64,000 nucleotides of DNA, taken from Lumbricus terrestris. Lineage: Eukaryota; Annelida; Clitellata; Crassiclitellata; Lumbricidae. The stretch covers positions 16,451,149-16,515,148 of the forward strand of contig OX457052.1 in assembly GCA_949752735.1 (NCBI GenBank), read 5' to 3'. Positions 25,234 to 32,686 of the stretch are shown here, in pieces; position 1 is the stretch's first letter; every line of letters starts with the position of its first letter. The position numbers and the translations under genes were made by a program. The notes beneath the pieces are model-generated. The model was not told the origin of the DNA and did not search any database. It saw only the letters and a list, made by a program, of their open reading frames with translations.

Positions 25234-25857
25234 GGTGGTGGTGGTGGTGGTGGTGGTGGTGGTGGTGGTGGTGGTGGTAAAGATGATAATTTACCTAGGT
25301 TTATCTGCAGTAAATGAGCCTCAAAATAACTAGCTGCACTGTTGTACATTCATTTGCATATGCATGCACTCATAAACACGACACACATGCATATACATGT
25401 ATGCAATTATACATATGCACACATGCATGCACACTTAGCCTACATGCGTAGACACATACACGCATTATATGCATGCATAGGCCTACATAAAATTAACGAT
25501 TCATTAGTATCTTCTTCTGCATCCTTTATATGTCTTTTTCTAGACTCGGTGACTAGCCGAGTTGGTTTGGGCCAACCTCTTTACATGTACGTCTGTCGGG
25601 TTCTTCTTGGAAAGCCCTACGTATGCGACGACCCAAAGAACGTGAAGGACTTCAAGAGACCCCCTTGTACCCAGGCGGACTGCCACAAGGACAAGTGCAC
25701 TCATCCATCCGTTGGTCGCTTCGATTCCGTTATTGGGACTCACCGACCCGACCCTCAAGTCAACGGTCGACTCCACTTCAGGGAATTCGTCGTCTTTCAT
25801 CCGGAGCAAAGCTATCCGGACTTCCTTGTCGAGTACGAGCGGGTTAAACACCCGTAA
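10410..25857 (+). CDS. macroPARP: KH-like, macro and PARP catalytic domains (12-exon model)
   Basis: Predicted ADP-ribosyltransferase of the macroPARP (PARP14/15-like) kind. Exons: 10410-10543, 11196-11341, 14155-14263, 14949-15027, 16010-16108, 17130-17261, 17726-17887, 20213-20297, 21669-21932, 23133-23573, 24471-24659, 25544-25857. All phases agree (2,1,2,0,0,0,0,1,1,1,1) and the sum is 2154 nt, or 717 codons plus stop. Residues 1-130 look like KH modules. Residues about 146-315 form a macro domain (GDI, ADVLVNTIADENL, GGV, AFPALGSGS). Residues about 405-717 hold the PARP catalytic region with LLHGT (His), GSYCAE (Tyr) and REFVVF (Glu), an H-Y-E triad. The enzyme would transfer ADP-ribose from NAD+ to proteins, and the macro domain would bind ADP-ribose. 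The start is provisional: ATG 10410 is open upstream and further 5' exons may exist. Confidence 0.85.
11196..11341 (+). CDS. macroPARP exon 2 (KH-like)
   Basis: Acceptor TTTTGAGCAG, donor G|GTAAGT. It encodes EDGIVKVSGLLGDVTKAEEI, the strand-helix end of a KH-like fold. Confidence 0.8.
11549..12971. mobile_element. hAT-type non-autonomous element (1423 bp) in macroPARP intron 2, TSD CACCGTAT
   Basis: Ends are CAGGGGCGGATCCAGG and ...TTCTGGATCCGCCACTG, with exact 8-bp repeats CACCGTAT at 11541-11548 and 12972-12979. There is no transposase. The centre holds a higher-order tandem array (12146-12550). Confidence 0.9.
12146..12550. repeat. Six ~66-bp tandem units in alternating A/B order
   Basis: The units start AAAAAGTCAT and contain AATTAAACACCTTTTTT and GCACGGATGAC. 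Odd units read CTCTTTTTAGACGA and even units AGTTTTTTGGGATG, so the true repeat is a ~133-bp dimer present three times. Confidence 0.85.
14155..14263 (+). CDS. macroPARP exon 3 (KH-like)
   Basis: Acceptor TTTTCCATTAG, donor CG|GTTAGA (weak). It encodes IELLEARHNCVIEVRGGGQ, again KH-like (helix, then strand). Confidence 0.75.
14308..14543 (+). repeat. tRNA-derived SINE (family B) in macroPARP intron 3
   Basis: Starts GTGGGGCGCGGCGGTGGAG, has the RNA polymerase III box B GGTTCGAATCC, a unique body ending 'agcttgaaggggcgctatag', and an (AAAT)n tail. Three relatives occur at 16390, 56663 and 62986. Confidence 0.88.
14949..15027 (+). CDS. macroPARP exon 4 (linker and macro strand 1)
   Basis: Found because exons 3 and 5 are out of phase without it. 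Acceptor TTATAG, donor AAG|GTACAG. It encodes a Ser/Thr-rich linker and IEVILGDIVQFK, the macro-domain 'GDIT' strand. Confidence 0.75.
16010..16108 (+). CDS. macroPARP exon 5 (macro-domain ligand loop)
   Basis: Acceptor TGTTCTTAG, donor CAG|GTATGC, phase 0 at both ends. It encodes ADVLVNTIADENL..GGV, the macro VN..N..L..GGV motif that cradles ADP-ribose. Confidence 0.85.
16390..16612 (-). repeat. tRNA-derived SINE (family B), reverse, in macroPARP intron 5
   Basis: Inverted relative of the 14308 SINE: 'tagcgccccttcaagctctc' at the 3' end and GGATTCGAACC (box B complement) near 16550. The 5' end is degraded. Confidence 0.85.
17130..17261 (+). CDS. macroPARP exon 6 (macro domain)
   Basis: Acceptor GCGATCTAG, donor AAG|GTAAGG. 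It encodes GSDVVATKAYGKL..KFIFHAA, matching the macro 'G..vvT.gy.L..k.iiHav' block. Confidence 0.85.
17726..17887 (+). CDS. macroPARP exon 7 (macro domain)
   Basis: Acceptor TTTTCTGTAG, donor AAG|GTGAAC. It encodes CLEMAAQQKASSIAFPALGS followed by GS, the helix plus 'iafPalGsG' phosphate loop. Confidence 0.87.
18610..20053 (-). mobile_element. 5'-truncated LINE, antisense in macroPARP intron 7
   Basis: Minus-strand reverse transcriptase C-terminal half, open from about 20053 to 18946. Motifs in order: DIAKAFDSVNH, GVQQGSILGPLLFLLFINDL, FVLFADDTN (catalytic FADD), KTNYILF and a long thumb/C-terminal region. The 3' end carries tandem GTTATG units (18611-18630), a LINE tail. The 5' end is cut inside the RT domain, so it is a dead insertion. 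The CR1/Jockey-like group is my best guess. Confidence 0.9.
18946..19989 (-). pseudogene. LINE reverse transcriptase, C-terminal fragment
   Basis: About 347 codons without interruption, continuing upstream in frame to about 20050. The fingers domain and endonuclease are missing. The intact frame suggests a fairly recent insertion into the intron. Confidence 0.88.
20213..20297 (+). CDS. macroPARP exon 8 (macro C-terminal strand)
   Basis: Acceptor TCTTTTCCGCAG, donor G|GTAAGT. It encodes IFIVAVDPKIQMEFKSHL, the last strand and helix typical of a macro domain. Confidence 0.83.
20991..21565. repeat. GGCGCCCGCACA-type repeat, interrupted by a MITE
   Basis: Begins TGGCGCCCGCACATTTTGAC and ends beyond the nested MITE near 'cttcggtcaccgatg'. 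It is similar to 26872-27152 and 27878-28153. No coding sequence. It lies in macroPARP intron 8. Confidence 0.65.
21247..21505. mobile_element. hAT-type MITE (259 bp), TSD GACCATTG
   Basis: CAGTGGCGTAGCCAGG at the left and ...GACTACGCCAATG at the right. Exact 8-bp repeats GACCATTG lie at 21239-21246 and 21506-21513. Same family as 4872-5152. Confidence 0.88.
21669..21932 (+). CDS. macroPARP exon 9 (inter-domain)
   Basis: Acceptor TTGTACAG, donor G|GTAAAT, phase 1 to 1. It encodes an 88-residue segment with alternating strands and helices (NVIVLHI, LVKDDLVKKLDGMVDEF). It may be another degenerate KH-like module; the fold was not recognised with confidence. Confidence 0.8.
21972..23095. other. 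macroPARP intron 9, non-coding
   Basis: Nothing recognised apart from G/C-rich stretches near 21990-22040 and 22140-22330 and an AT-rich segment near 22600-22760. Open frames are short and show no recognisable motif. Confidence 0.5.
23133..23573 (+). CDS. macroPARP exon 10 (start of PARP catalytic region)
   Basis: Acceptor CCATTGCAG. The donor is AG|GCAAGT, a GC-AG intron, the only donor giving the phase needed by exon 11. It encodes YPKYWTNF, then IRNVYCIENPMLADKYMAKR, the 'V.rvENp.L...Y...k' helix that precedes PARP catalytic strands. Confidence 0.85.
23745..23830. repeat. (GAAT)n simple repeat
   Basis: GAATGAATGAATGAATGGAT-type tract in the GC-AG intron of the macroPARP gene. Confidence 0.9.
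24471..24659 (+). CDS. macroPARP exon 11 (catalytic His and Tyr)
   Basis: Acceptor ATATTTACAG, donor G|GTAGGC. It encodes NEVFLLHGT (NAD-binding His) and FGVGSYCAES..ADQYA (catalytic Tyr), both diagnostic of the ART/PARP fold. Confidence 0.92.
25120..25278. repeat. (GAT)n then (GGT)n trinucleotide repeat
   Basis: GAT repeats at about 25174-25218 change into GGT repeats at about 25219-25277. It lies in the last macroPARP intron. Open frames are homopolymer artefacts. Confidence 0.95.
25544..25857 (+). CDS. macroPARP terminal exon 12 (catalytic Glu)
   Basis: Acceptor GTCTTTTTCTAG, stop TAA at 25855-25857. It encodes YVCRVLLGKP, a Cys-rich PPCTQADCHKDKC insert, FDSVIG and HFREFVVFHPEQSYPDFL. 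The Glu of REF aligns with the tankyrase and PARP1 catalytic Glu. Confidence 0.92.
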
Positions 25858-26018
25858 AACTGTTAAAGCGTCGTCAAATATTTAAAAAAATCTGGGTTGA
25901 ATCCAATGCATGCTAACTAAGCTTATTAACCTCTTGAGTTAAACTCGTGATCTACAGACATTTGTCATCAGCTGCCGATATAGGCCTAATATCATTTTTA
26001 AATCCATGATTGCTTGTA

Positions 26019-26024
26019 AATAAA
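26019..26024 (+). promoter_or_regulatory. Candidate polyadenylation signal AATAAA
   Basis: First AATAAA after the macroPARP stop, about 160 nt downstream. Position only; no transcript evidence. Confidence 0.35.
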
Positions 26025-26260
26025 TTGCATTTAGAAACATTATGAGCCATAATTTATAGGTGAATGTGTAGGCTAAATAAGTGCTGCGAATAATAGGCCT
26101 AAATCTGTAGACTGTCAGCATTTGGATTGATTCTGCAGCCTATAAAACCTTAAGTTCACAACGTGATCTATGCGATACCGGTACTAATCATGTCTCTTCA
26201 GATTACTGAAAATAATTCTTCTGAAAATTGCATCGTTGACTTGCTTTTTGTTCAGCGACA

Positions 26261-26342
26261 ATTTGCACAATACTAGAGGTAAATGATTATATTGTCTTAA
26301 AATTTAAGACAATATAATAATTTACCTCTAGCATTGTGCAAA
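26261..26342. repeat. ~82-bp near-perfect hairpin (40-bp arms)
   Basis: The arm ATTTGCACAATACTAGAGGT and its continuation are inverted after a 2-4 nt centre (AAATTT). Only a few mismatches are seen (ATACTAG versus ATGCTAG; GATTAT versus AATTAT). No family recognised. Confidence 0.85.
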
Positions 26343-26871
26343 TACTAAATGTCATTAGCCTAAATAGATCAACGCAGGCTTACAATCATAGGCCATGTAA
26401 ACAAAAAGTAGGCCCAATAGAAATCGAAACCAGCTATTGGACCAGTTCACAGTGTTGCCGAAAATTGCAAATGGCTGCCAGGCTCGACTGAACGAAGCAA
26501 TGAATAGGCATAATTTATAGGCCTACAAAAACGCCCAATCAATCAGCCACTGAGCTGCGAATAGCCTACGTTTCATTAAAAATTTCTCTGTTTATCACAA
26601 TATCAACAATCAATAATAATCAACCGATCTTGTAGATCGACGTGGTTTAATGCATATAATATGCTCATAGATCTATATGCCTATGCTAAAGCATTCTTGA
26701 ATGCATAGTTCGCCTCTGCTTATCAGTGTTGGAGCCGATACATTATTGTCTAATTTAATTCTTATGTTCACTGTCGATGTCGCTAAGTACTGTGAATATG
26801 CCTGGGCCTATAATATGTATGCCGTATTTAATTAGACCTTTTATCAGTAGACAATTGGGTCTTGGTGATGG
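26343..26871. other. Intergenic, nothing recognised
   Basis: AT-rich DNA with several TAGGCCTA-like octamers; no open frame of note. Confidence 0.6.
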
Positions 26872-27152
26872 GCGCCCGCACATAGGGGCAAGAGGGGGCA
26901 CTTGTCCCCCCTGGAAAACTGATTTTCCTATTTTTAACTAATACTTTTCAGTTTTTAACAAATGTCTTTGTACTAACGTGCCAATGCTACTACGATGCAC
27001 AAAGTAAAATTGATAAATTTACATTTAGAAGACTATGTGAGAACATAATCGCGTTTTTAATATTCTGCTCAAAATTTTCCATCCCTTGTTAAAAATTAAA
27101 CCGTAGACATCGTGTTTTGCCCCTTCTGCAAAAATCTCTGCGGGCGACCATG
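26872..27152. repeat. GGGCGCCCGCACA-type element, copy 2
   Basis: Starts GGGCGCCCGCACATAGGGGC and ends near TGCGGGCGACCATGG, so the ends are inverted. No clear target duplication was found. Related to 20991 and 27878. Confidence 0.7.
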
Positions 27153-27877
27153 GTTTTAGTTGTAGAGTAGGCTATGAACTAAAATTTGCAGTTTCTACAT
27201 TTACTAATGTTATTGGTCGCTACCAGTTCGCTACTAGTTTGACTAAAGCATACATGTAGCCTACTTTGGTAGATTCTAAACAGGGAATTTAAGCGATTTA
27301 CACATGTAAATCGCTGTATTTACGCGATGTATTGTTTTGTATGCCTCTATAATGGCTGTTTACAAAGCGCATCTCTCAGTTAAAAGCCTGCTAGTCGCGT
27401 TCAAAGTGGCCTACGATCGAAACCCAGGAGAAAAGGCAGAATTTGAGGGGGAGACAGGGTGAAAGACTACCAGAGAGAAAAACGGAGCGAACTGATTGTG
27501 GAATTTCGCTTCATATGAAACGACCTATAGGCAACTAAAGCATACCGGTATGAATTGAGCAATGGCAGTCCTGACGGGGGGAACAACGAGCCCATTAGCC
27601 TAGAGGATTTAAGGAGACGCAGTGAAGTGGCAGTGGGGTACGAAACATGAGACCACAACAACACTTTGGAGTGTGGCTATATGAATTGTTGGCGCATACG
27701 GGTATAAAATTTGGCTAATTCCCGCGTCTCCCATTCCGATAAAAAGAGGATTCAATTTAAATGGCCAATGACCTGCTATGCGCTCTAGGACAGAAGACTC
27801 TTCCCTGTTCTTGAAGGAGATAGAAACTTTTCTCTGGATGCATTGACAATATCCCTAATCTATGATTTGAGGCAGCA
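27153..27877. other. Intergenic, nothing recognised
   Basis: Short open frames only; no motif recognised. Confidence 0.6.
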
Positions 27878-28153
27878 TGGGCGCCCGCACATAGGGGCAA
27901 GGGGGGCACCTGCCCCCATGGAAAATTGAAACCTATGTGTTTAACTAATACCTTTGGGTTTTTAACAAATTTCTTTGCAATAATGCACCAATGATACGAA
28001 TGATACAGTCAGTGAAAGTCAGAAATTTACATTTAGAGATCTCTATAGACATAAACATGCTCTTATAACTTTCTGCCTTGCATGTCCAAGGCTTCAAGCT
28101 CTTTCTAAAAACTGTAACAATGACCATTGACTTTCAACCTTCCTGCAGGCATC
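27878..28153. repeat. GGGCGCCCGCACA-type element, copy 3
   Basis: Starts GGGCGCCCGCACATAGGGGC, about 85% similar by eye to copy 2. The right end is degraded (TGCAGGCATCCATG). Confidence 0.65.
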
Positions 28154-28804
28154 CATGCAAACAGCAGGCCTATCGATTATGGCCTACTTGAGTGGTATCC
28201 AGCTGTAGTGCAAATAATCACAACTGCAAAAAATTAAATACTAATGCAAAAATTTAAAATTTTCTCAATGTACACTGAAATTACAGCAGGGAGATCTGCT
28301 TATTCACCAGCATTGTAATTTATTATATAAACCGAGTCTGCTATGAGCCAGGCTCCATTTTGTCCATTTTGCAAGCTGCCAGTGCAGAATCCAGGGAGGT
28401 CAAACTGTAGATATACTTGGCTATGGTTATCACACCTCAGGATTTACACCCAAAACTGACAAAGAGATCTGTTCAAAAGAATTGATACCCACTCATTTGA
28501 TCCTCCACCTTCCTAAATGACACCCGCATTAACAGCTACTCTGGCCCTCTGGCTACGAGACTCGGACCTCTTTCTGACTACTCGTTGGAATAGGCTTCTG
28601 ACTCGATGCATCACATGTGAAAAAGCTGGTGCCCTGCGATTGGCTTTCGAGTGGCGCTTTAGAAGCATCTAGAGGAGCACTTGCGCCATGAAAACTGACA
28701 CCTATTTTTCGTTCATTTATTCATTCGTTCATTCTATGGACTTATATAGCGCACATTTGGAAACTACTTTTTAACGTCTACTTTTTGATTTTTAACAAAT
28801 TTCT
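28154..28804. other. Intergenic with a dispersed-repeat fragment
   Basis: No gene. The 'gctggtgccctgcgattggc' repeat core occurs near 28625-28665. Confidence 0.55.
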
Positions 28805-29254
28805 ATGGCGGAATGGTAAGGCGGACGGCGGCCTGAACGCTGAATTGGGATTTGACGCCGACGAAGCAGGCATGGTGTTTCCTCGCGACGATCTGGACGT
28901 GTTATACTTTAAAAGCCATGCACCGTAAACTATGCATAATAGGCCTAACATTTCCCAGCCTCGGCCCATATAAGTAGCCTAACCATGGTATTTACCCATC
29001 TATCCCTTTTCCCAGGGTATGGGTACAACAACAGAAACTCTGTTTTTGAACAGAAACACAGATCTACGTATAAGCCATAACGTCAATTATTCCGGATTAA
29101 TTTTCTCGGGCAAAAGTAAAATCTGCCCCCAAGTTGTGAAATGTCCCATGCGCCTACGTGCATTGTATTGTATCTATACATTTATAAAGCCCCTCTTGCA
29201 TAACGACTCTTTCCAGGCGCTCTCAGCACGAAAAACTTCGGAGGGGGGGAAGAA

Positions 29255-29272
29255 ACGTGTGTGTGTGTGTAT

Positions 29273-29305
<33 letters not shown>

Positions 29306-29306
29306 A
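29255..29306. repeat. (GT)n repeat
   Basis: GTGTGTGTGTGTATGTGCGT followed by (GT)n. Confidence 0.95.
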
Positions 29307-29636
29307 TTGGTGAGCCCACTACCCGGTACGTTGAGATTAACAGAGGAGGGGAGGGAAGGGGAATTTAGTACAATGGCAATCGCAAGAGCGCATGCACGGA
29401 CGCGGAATCGCTTCCCGTTATCCCCAAAGGTTCACTCAACCTTCCATTCGATTGATGGCTTTGGTAAATTGAGCAGTAGGACGTGAAGGTGCCTTGCACG
29501 GCTGCCAAATAGTTACATTAACTCTGTAACGACTTGCACACTCTGAACTGTATTAATAATATTATTCTACGTTGTGCAGTTTGTAATTAAAAACGAAGAG
29601 GTTGGGATGAGTGGACAGGATGAGATATTTTTGGGG

Positions 29637-30448
29637 TTGTAGGACATTAGCCCCCCTGGACATTGTCCCCCCGGACATTAGCCCCCCTGGACATTAGCCC
29701 CCCGGACATATTCCCACCCCCCGATTTTGCGTAGGACATTAGCCCCCCGGACAAAGTTCCCTTCCCCGCTATGTGCAAATCGTAGAATAATGCCGTAACC
29801 GATAAGACTTGTCACTGGCATTCACATGCAAACGAAAGTATTTAGTGTCATTTAGGTCCTAATTGTAGATTTGAAATGAACGAATGGGAATCGTATGTAG
29901 AGCCTATACAATGTATACAGTCTATTTATTTAGTGTCTTACAACAAAGGTTTGTTAACGTCAGTTAGGCTACGTCTGTGCTTCGTATACTTAGGCTAATA
30001 GCGTTGTTTCCATTCAAAATTAGATTCAATACATTAGATAAATGAACGAATGGGAATCGTAGGCTATACAGTAAGCAGGCCCTCTTGTGTCAGCTATGGC
30101 TACAACGAAGGCTTATTAACGACATTTACGTATGAGCTTCGTAGACTTCTTAGCGTCGTTTCAGACCTTTAAAATGTCTTATAATATACATATTAAACCT
30201 TCAATTAACTTAACATATTTCTACAGGATGTTAAACTAATGTGTAATGTATAGATATTCATTTAACATAGGCCCGTTAATTGCATTTTGTGCATCACTTT
30301 TAGGTAATGATATCATAATGGAGGGGGGGGATAATGTCCTACCCCGGGGGGCTAATGTCCGGGGGGCTAATGTTCGGGAGGATAATGTCCGGAGGGATAA
30401 TGTCCAGGGGGCTAATGTCCGTTCCCCATTTTGTGGGTTCATTTTGTA
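29637..30448. mobile_element. Foldback element with GGACATTAGCCCCCC arms (~0.8 kb)
   Basis: The left arm (29648-29756) holds five or more tandem copies of GGACATTAGCCCCCC; the right arm (30339-30424) holds the inverse GGGGGGCTAATGTCC. The AT-rich centre has no gene. The element is absent at the matching point of the first segment copy (near 4507), which shows it inserted. A short TTGTAG may flank both sides. Confidence 0.75.
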
Positions 30449-30496
30449 GCTGGCAGACCGTAGATTAAGAACTGGTTGAGAATGAAAATAATAATC

Positions 30497-30532
30497 AATT
30501 CAATTCAATTCAATTCAATTCAATTCAATTGG
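30497..30532. repeat. (CAATT)n simple repeat
   Basis: Seven or so AATTC/CAATT units, absent from the copy at 4570. Confidence 0.9.
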
Positions 30533-31260
30533 TTTAGTCAAATTGGTTTGCTTGTCAGATGGCTGACAAGCAAAGGTGCACATAACTGACTACAATGCTG
30601 GGAGAGTTATCCTGCTTTCGCTTCTAAGCCAATGACTCGATGTTAACTGAAAGTGAAACCAGCTGGATAGAGAACGATAGGTTATAATGAAGAACGCGTT
30701 AATCTGGACGGCTTCTTAGAAAAACATCTTTTAGGGGGTTCGAGAGGTTTCAAAGATATATGGCAGACAATCGAGAACATTTTATCGAGATAGCGTTGAT
30801 GGACGTTAAACAAACAGTGATTTAAGAAAATAATGCGGTTAAGTAGTCCATTTACCACACGCGTTTGTGTGTAGGCCTATACGTGCTTGCATACAAATGT
30901 GAATATTTAGGCCTAAGAGTCATATGGAGGTCTAAGTTTACGTGTGGGTAACTATACTTTAAAAATAACGGTATGCTGATTGTTTTGTAAAGACTCACTT
31001 GATACAATGTCATAAGTGGTAATGGTGCAGTCAGACATAAATTACGCATACGCCCACGGGGCAAAGTCACTAGGCCTATAGGTCTAGAGGATAATTAATT
31101 AAAATATATTATTATGGGATCGGCAAAGATAAGCATTAGATTTTATGTACGAAGTTATACATATGGACACGAAATGAATGGTTGTAGGCTGTGCATTAGT
31201 TTCGCTATCGTAATCTCCAAATTTCTAAAGAGCCACTCGAAAGCTAAGCGCAGAACACGA

Positions 31261-31667
31261 GCTTATTCATGAGCGCTGTGTCTAGTCAGAAGGCTTCCAA
31301 AAGAGTTCTAGAGAGGTCGCTGTCTGGCCATCAAAGGATCAGAGGTGAAAGAGTTTCTGTTAAGGTGGGTGACATTTAGGTCGAGAATTGAAAGGCGGAA
31401 TATCAGGTGAATCGGAGTAGGATTTTATAATGAGGTGAGACTTTAGTTTAGAATGGAAAACCCGAGGAGTGACGGATAGAGAAGTTTGAAGAAGGTTATG
31501 GCGCCGGTGGGTATTCAACAAGGATGGAGAAGTAATGGAAAAACAGTGGAATAAGGAGGCAGATCATTCCATCGGCGTGTGGTAGTGTTCGATATGGCTC
31601 GGTTGGAGATCTTGAGATGAGTAGTGACAGGAGGTCGAGAAAGAGTGAGACAGGCGGACACAGTGTA
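31261..31667 (-). pseudogene. Possible LINE C-terminal remnant
   Basis: The minus strand shows a scattered WNDLPPYSTVFPLLL-type motif and an SKLKSHL motif in different frames, reminiscent of LINE ORF2 C-termini. Heavily broken. It abuts the mariner element exactly. Confidence 0.3.
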
Positions 31668-32684
31668 CAGGGTGGCTCAAAATAAACCGGACTATTAGTT
31701 TTATCATTCTATCATTATAATTTATAGACAGAAATGACACAGAAAAATGGCATTGGTTTGGCATATAACATTGAATGAACTGTAAAGTTTCAGAATTTTC
31801 TGAATGCGTAAGAAATTTCAGTCAAAGTGATGTTCAATATGTCCTCCGTTTGCTGCGATAACCAATGATAATCGCTTGCGAAACTGTCCAATAGCCCGGT
31901 TGATAGTGTCCTCGCTGATTTCGTCCCAGCATGCGGTCAGAACTTCTTTCAAATGTTCAATATCTCGAATTCTCTGCCTGTAGACAAGCTGCTGAAGCAT
32001 TCCCCAGATGGAATAGTCTACGGGATTCAAGTCCGGACTGTTCGGTGGCCAATTGTCTGGTTCAATAAAGTCTGGAACGTGAGCAGTGAGAAAAGCAACT
32101 GTTTTTCGGGAACGATGAGCAGGTGCTCCATCCTGCTTGAAAGTGAAATTGTGACCAGAGTGAGCTATAATGTCTGGCAATAATCCTTGATGTAGGACGA
32201 TGTCACAGTATTAGGAACTGTTAACTTTTGCTTCTCGTTCAACAAAAACTAATGACGATTTCCTCAGCTGCGACACGGCAACCGAAACCATGATGCTCTT
32301 TGAGAAGTGCTTCCGCAGCTGGTCACAATTTCACTTTCCAGCAAGATGGAGCACCTGCCTGACCCTGTTCTGAATATATCATGTACCGGTAGGCGTATCC
32401 CATTCAAGTTTAGATCTAGGCCTATGCCTACAATTTGACTGGCCTATAATAGCCTAAGCAGCGTCTAATTAATTCTGATTATTACTGTTTATTGCCCTGG
32501 GGTACTCCATTCCCCGATGGTCTTCGAAGTGATAATTCATTAATAACCACTGTTTAAAAACTAGTCAAGAATTGCCAGGCCTAGTCATTTCTGTCTAATG
32601 ATAGTTTTAAGGCGATAATTACATTGATTATTCAAGCGATGCAATTGCAAAAACTAATAGTCCGGTTTATTTTGAGCCACCCTG
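31668..32684 (-). mobile_element. Tc1/mariner-like element (1017 bp), TA target
   Basis: 31-bp inverted ends beginning CAGGGTGGCTCAAAATAAAC (31668-31698, and inverted at 32654-32684), flanked by TA at 31666-31667 and 32685-32686. It contains the C-terminal third of a DDE transposase on the minus strand and an inverted fragment of the same gene near 32325-32365. It is internally deleted and rearranged, so non-autonomous. Confidence 0.9.
31818..32180 (-). pseudogene. Mariner-type transposase, C-terminal part
   Basis: About 120 codons. Motifs: GHNFTFKQDGAPAHRS (second catalytic Asp), WPPNSPDLNPVDYSIWG (mariner block with the third catalytic Asp/Glu position) and GGHIEHHF at the C-terminus. The DNA-binding N-terminus and first catalytic Asp are missing. 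Confidence 0.88.
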
Positions 32685-32686
32685 TA

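Larger units (their letters stand above)
28805..31260. repeat. Second copy of the 3990-5580 segment
   Basis: It aligns with 3990-5580 in order, but is enlarged by a foldback element (29637-30448) and a (GT)n tract. It lacks the MITE present in the first copy. 28805-28910 repeats part of the arrestin-like frame with a CAA to TAA change, so this copy is non-coding. Confidence 0.78.

Noticed and set aside
24796..25349. Poly-Met/Val and poly-Pro/Ser frames
   Set aside because: (GAT)n and (GGT)n repeats inside an intron of the macroPARP gene.
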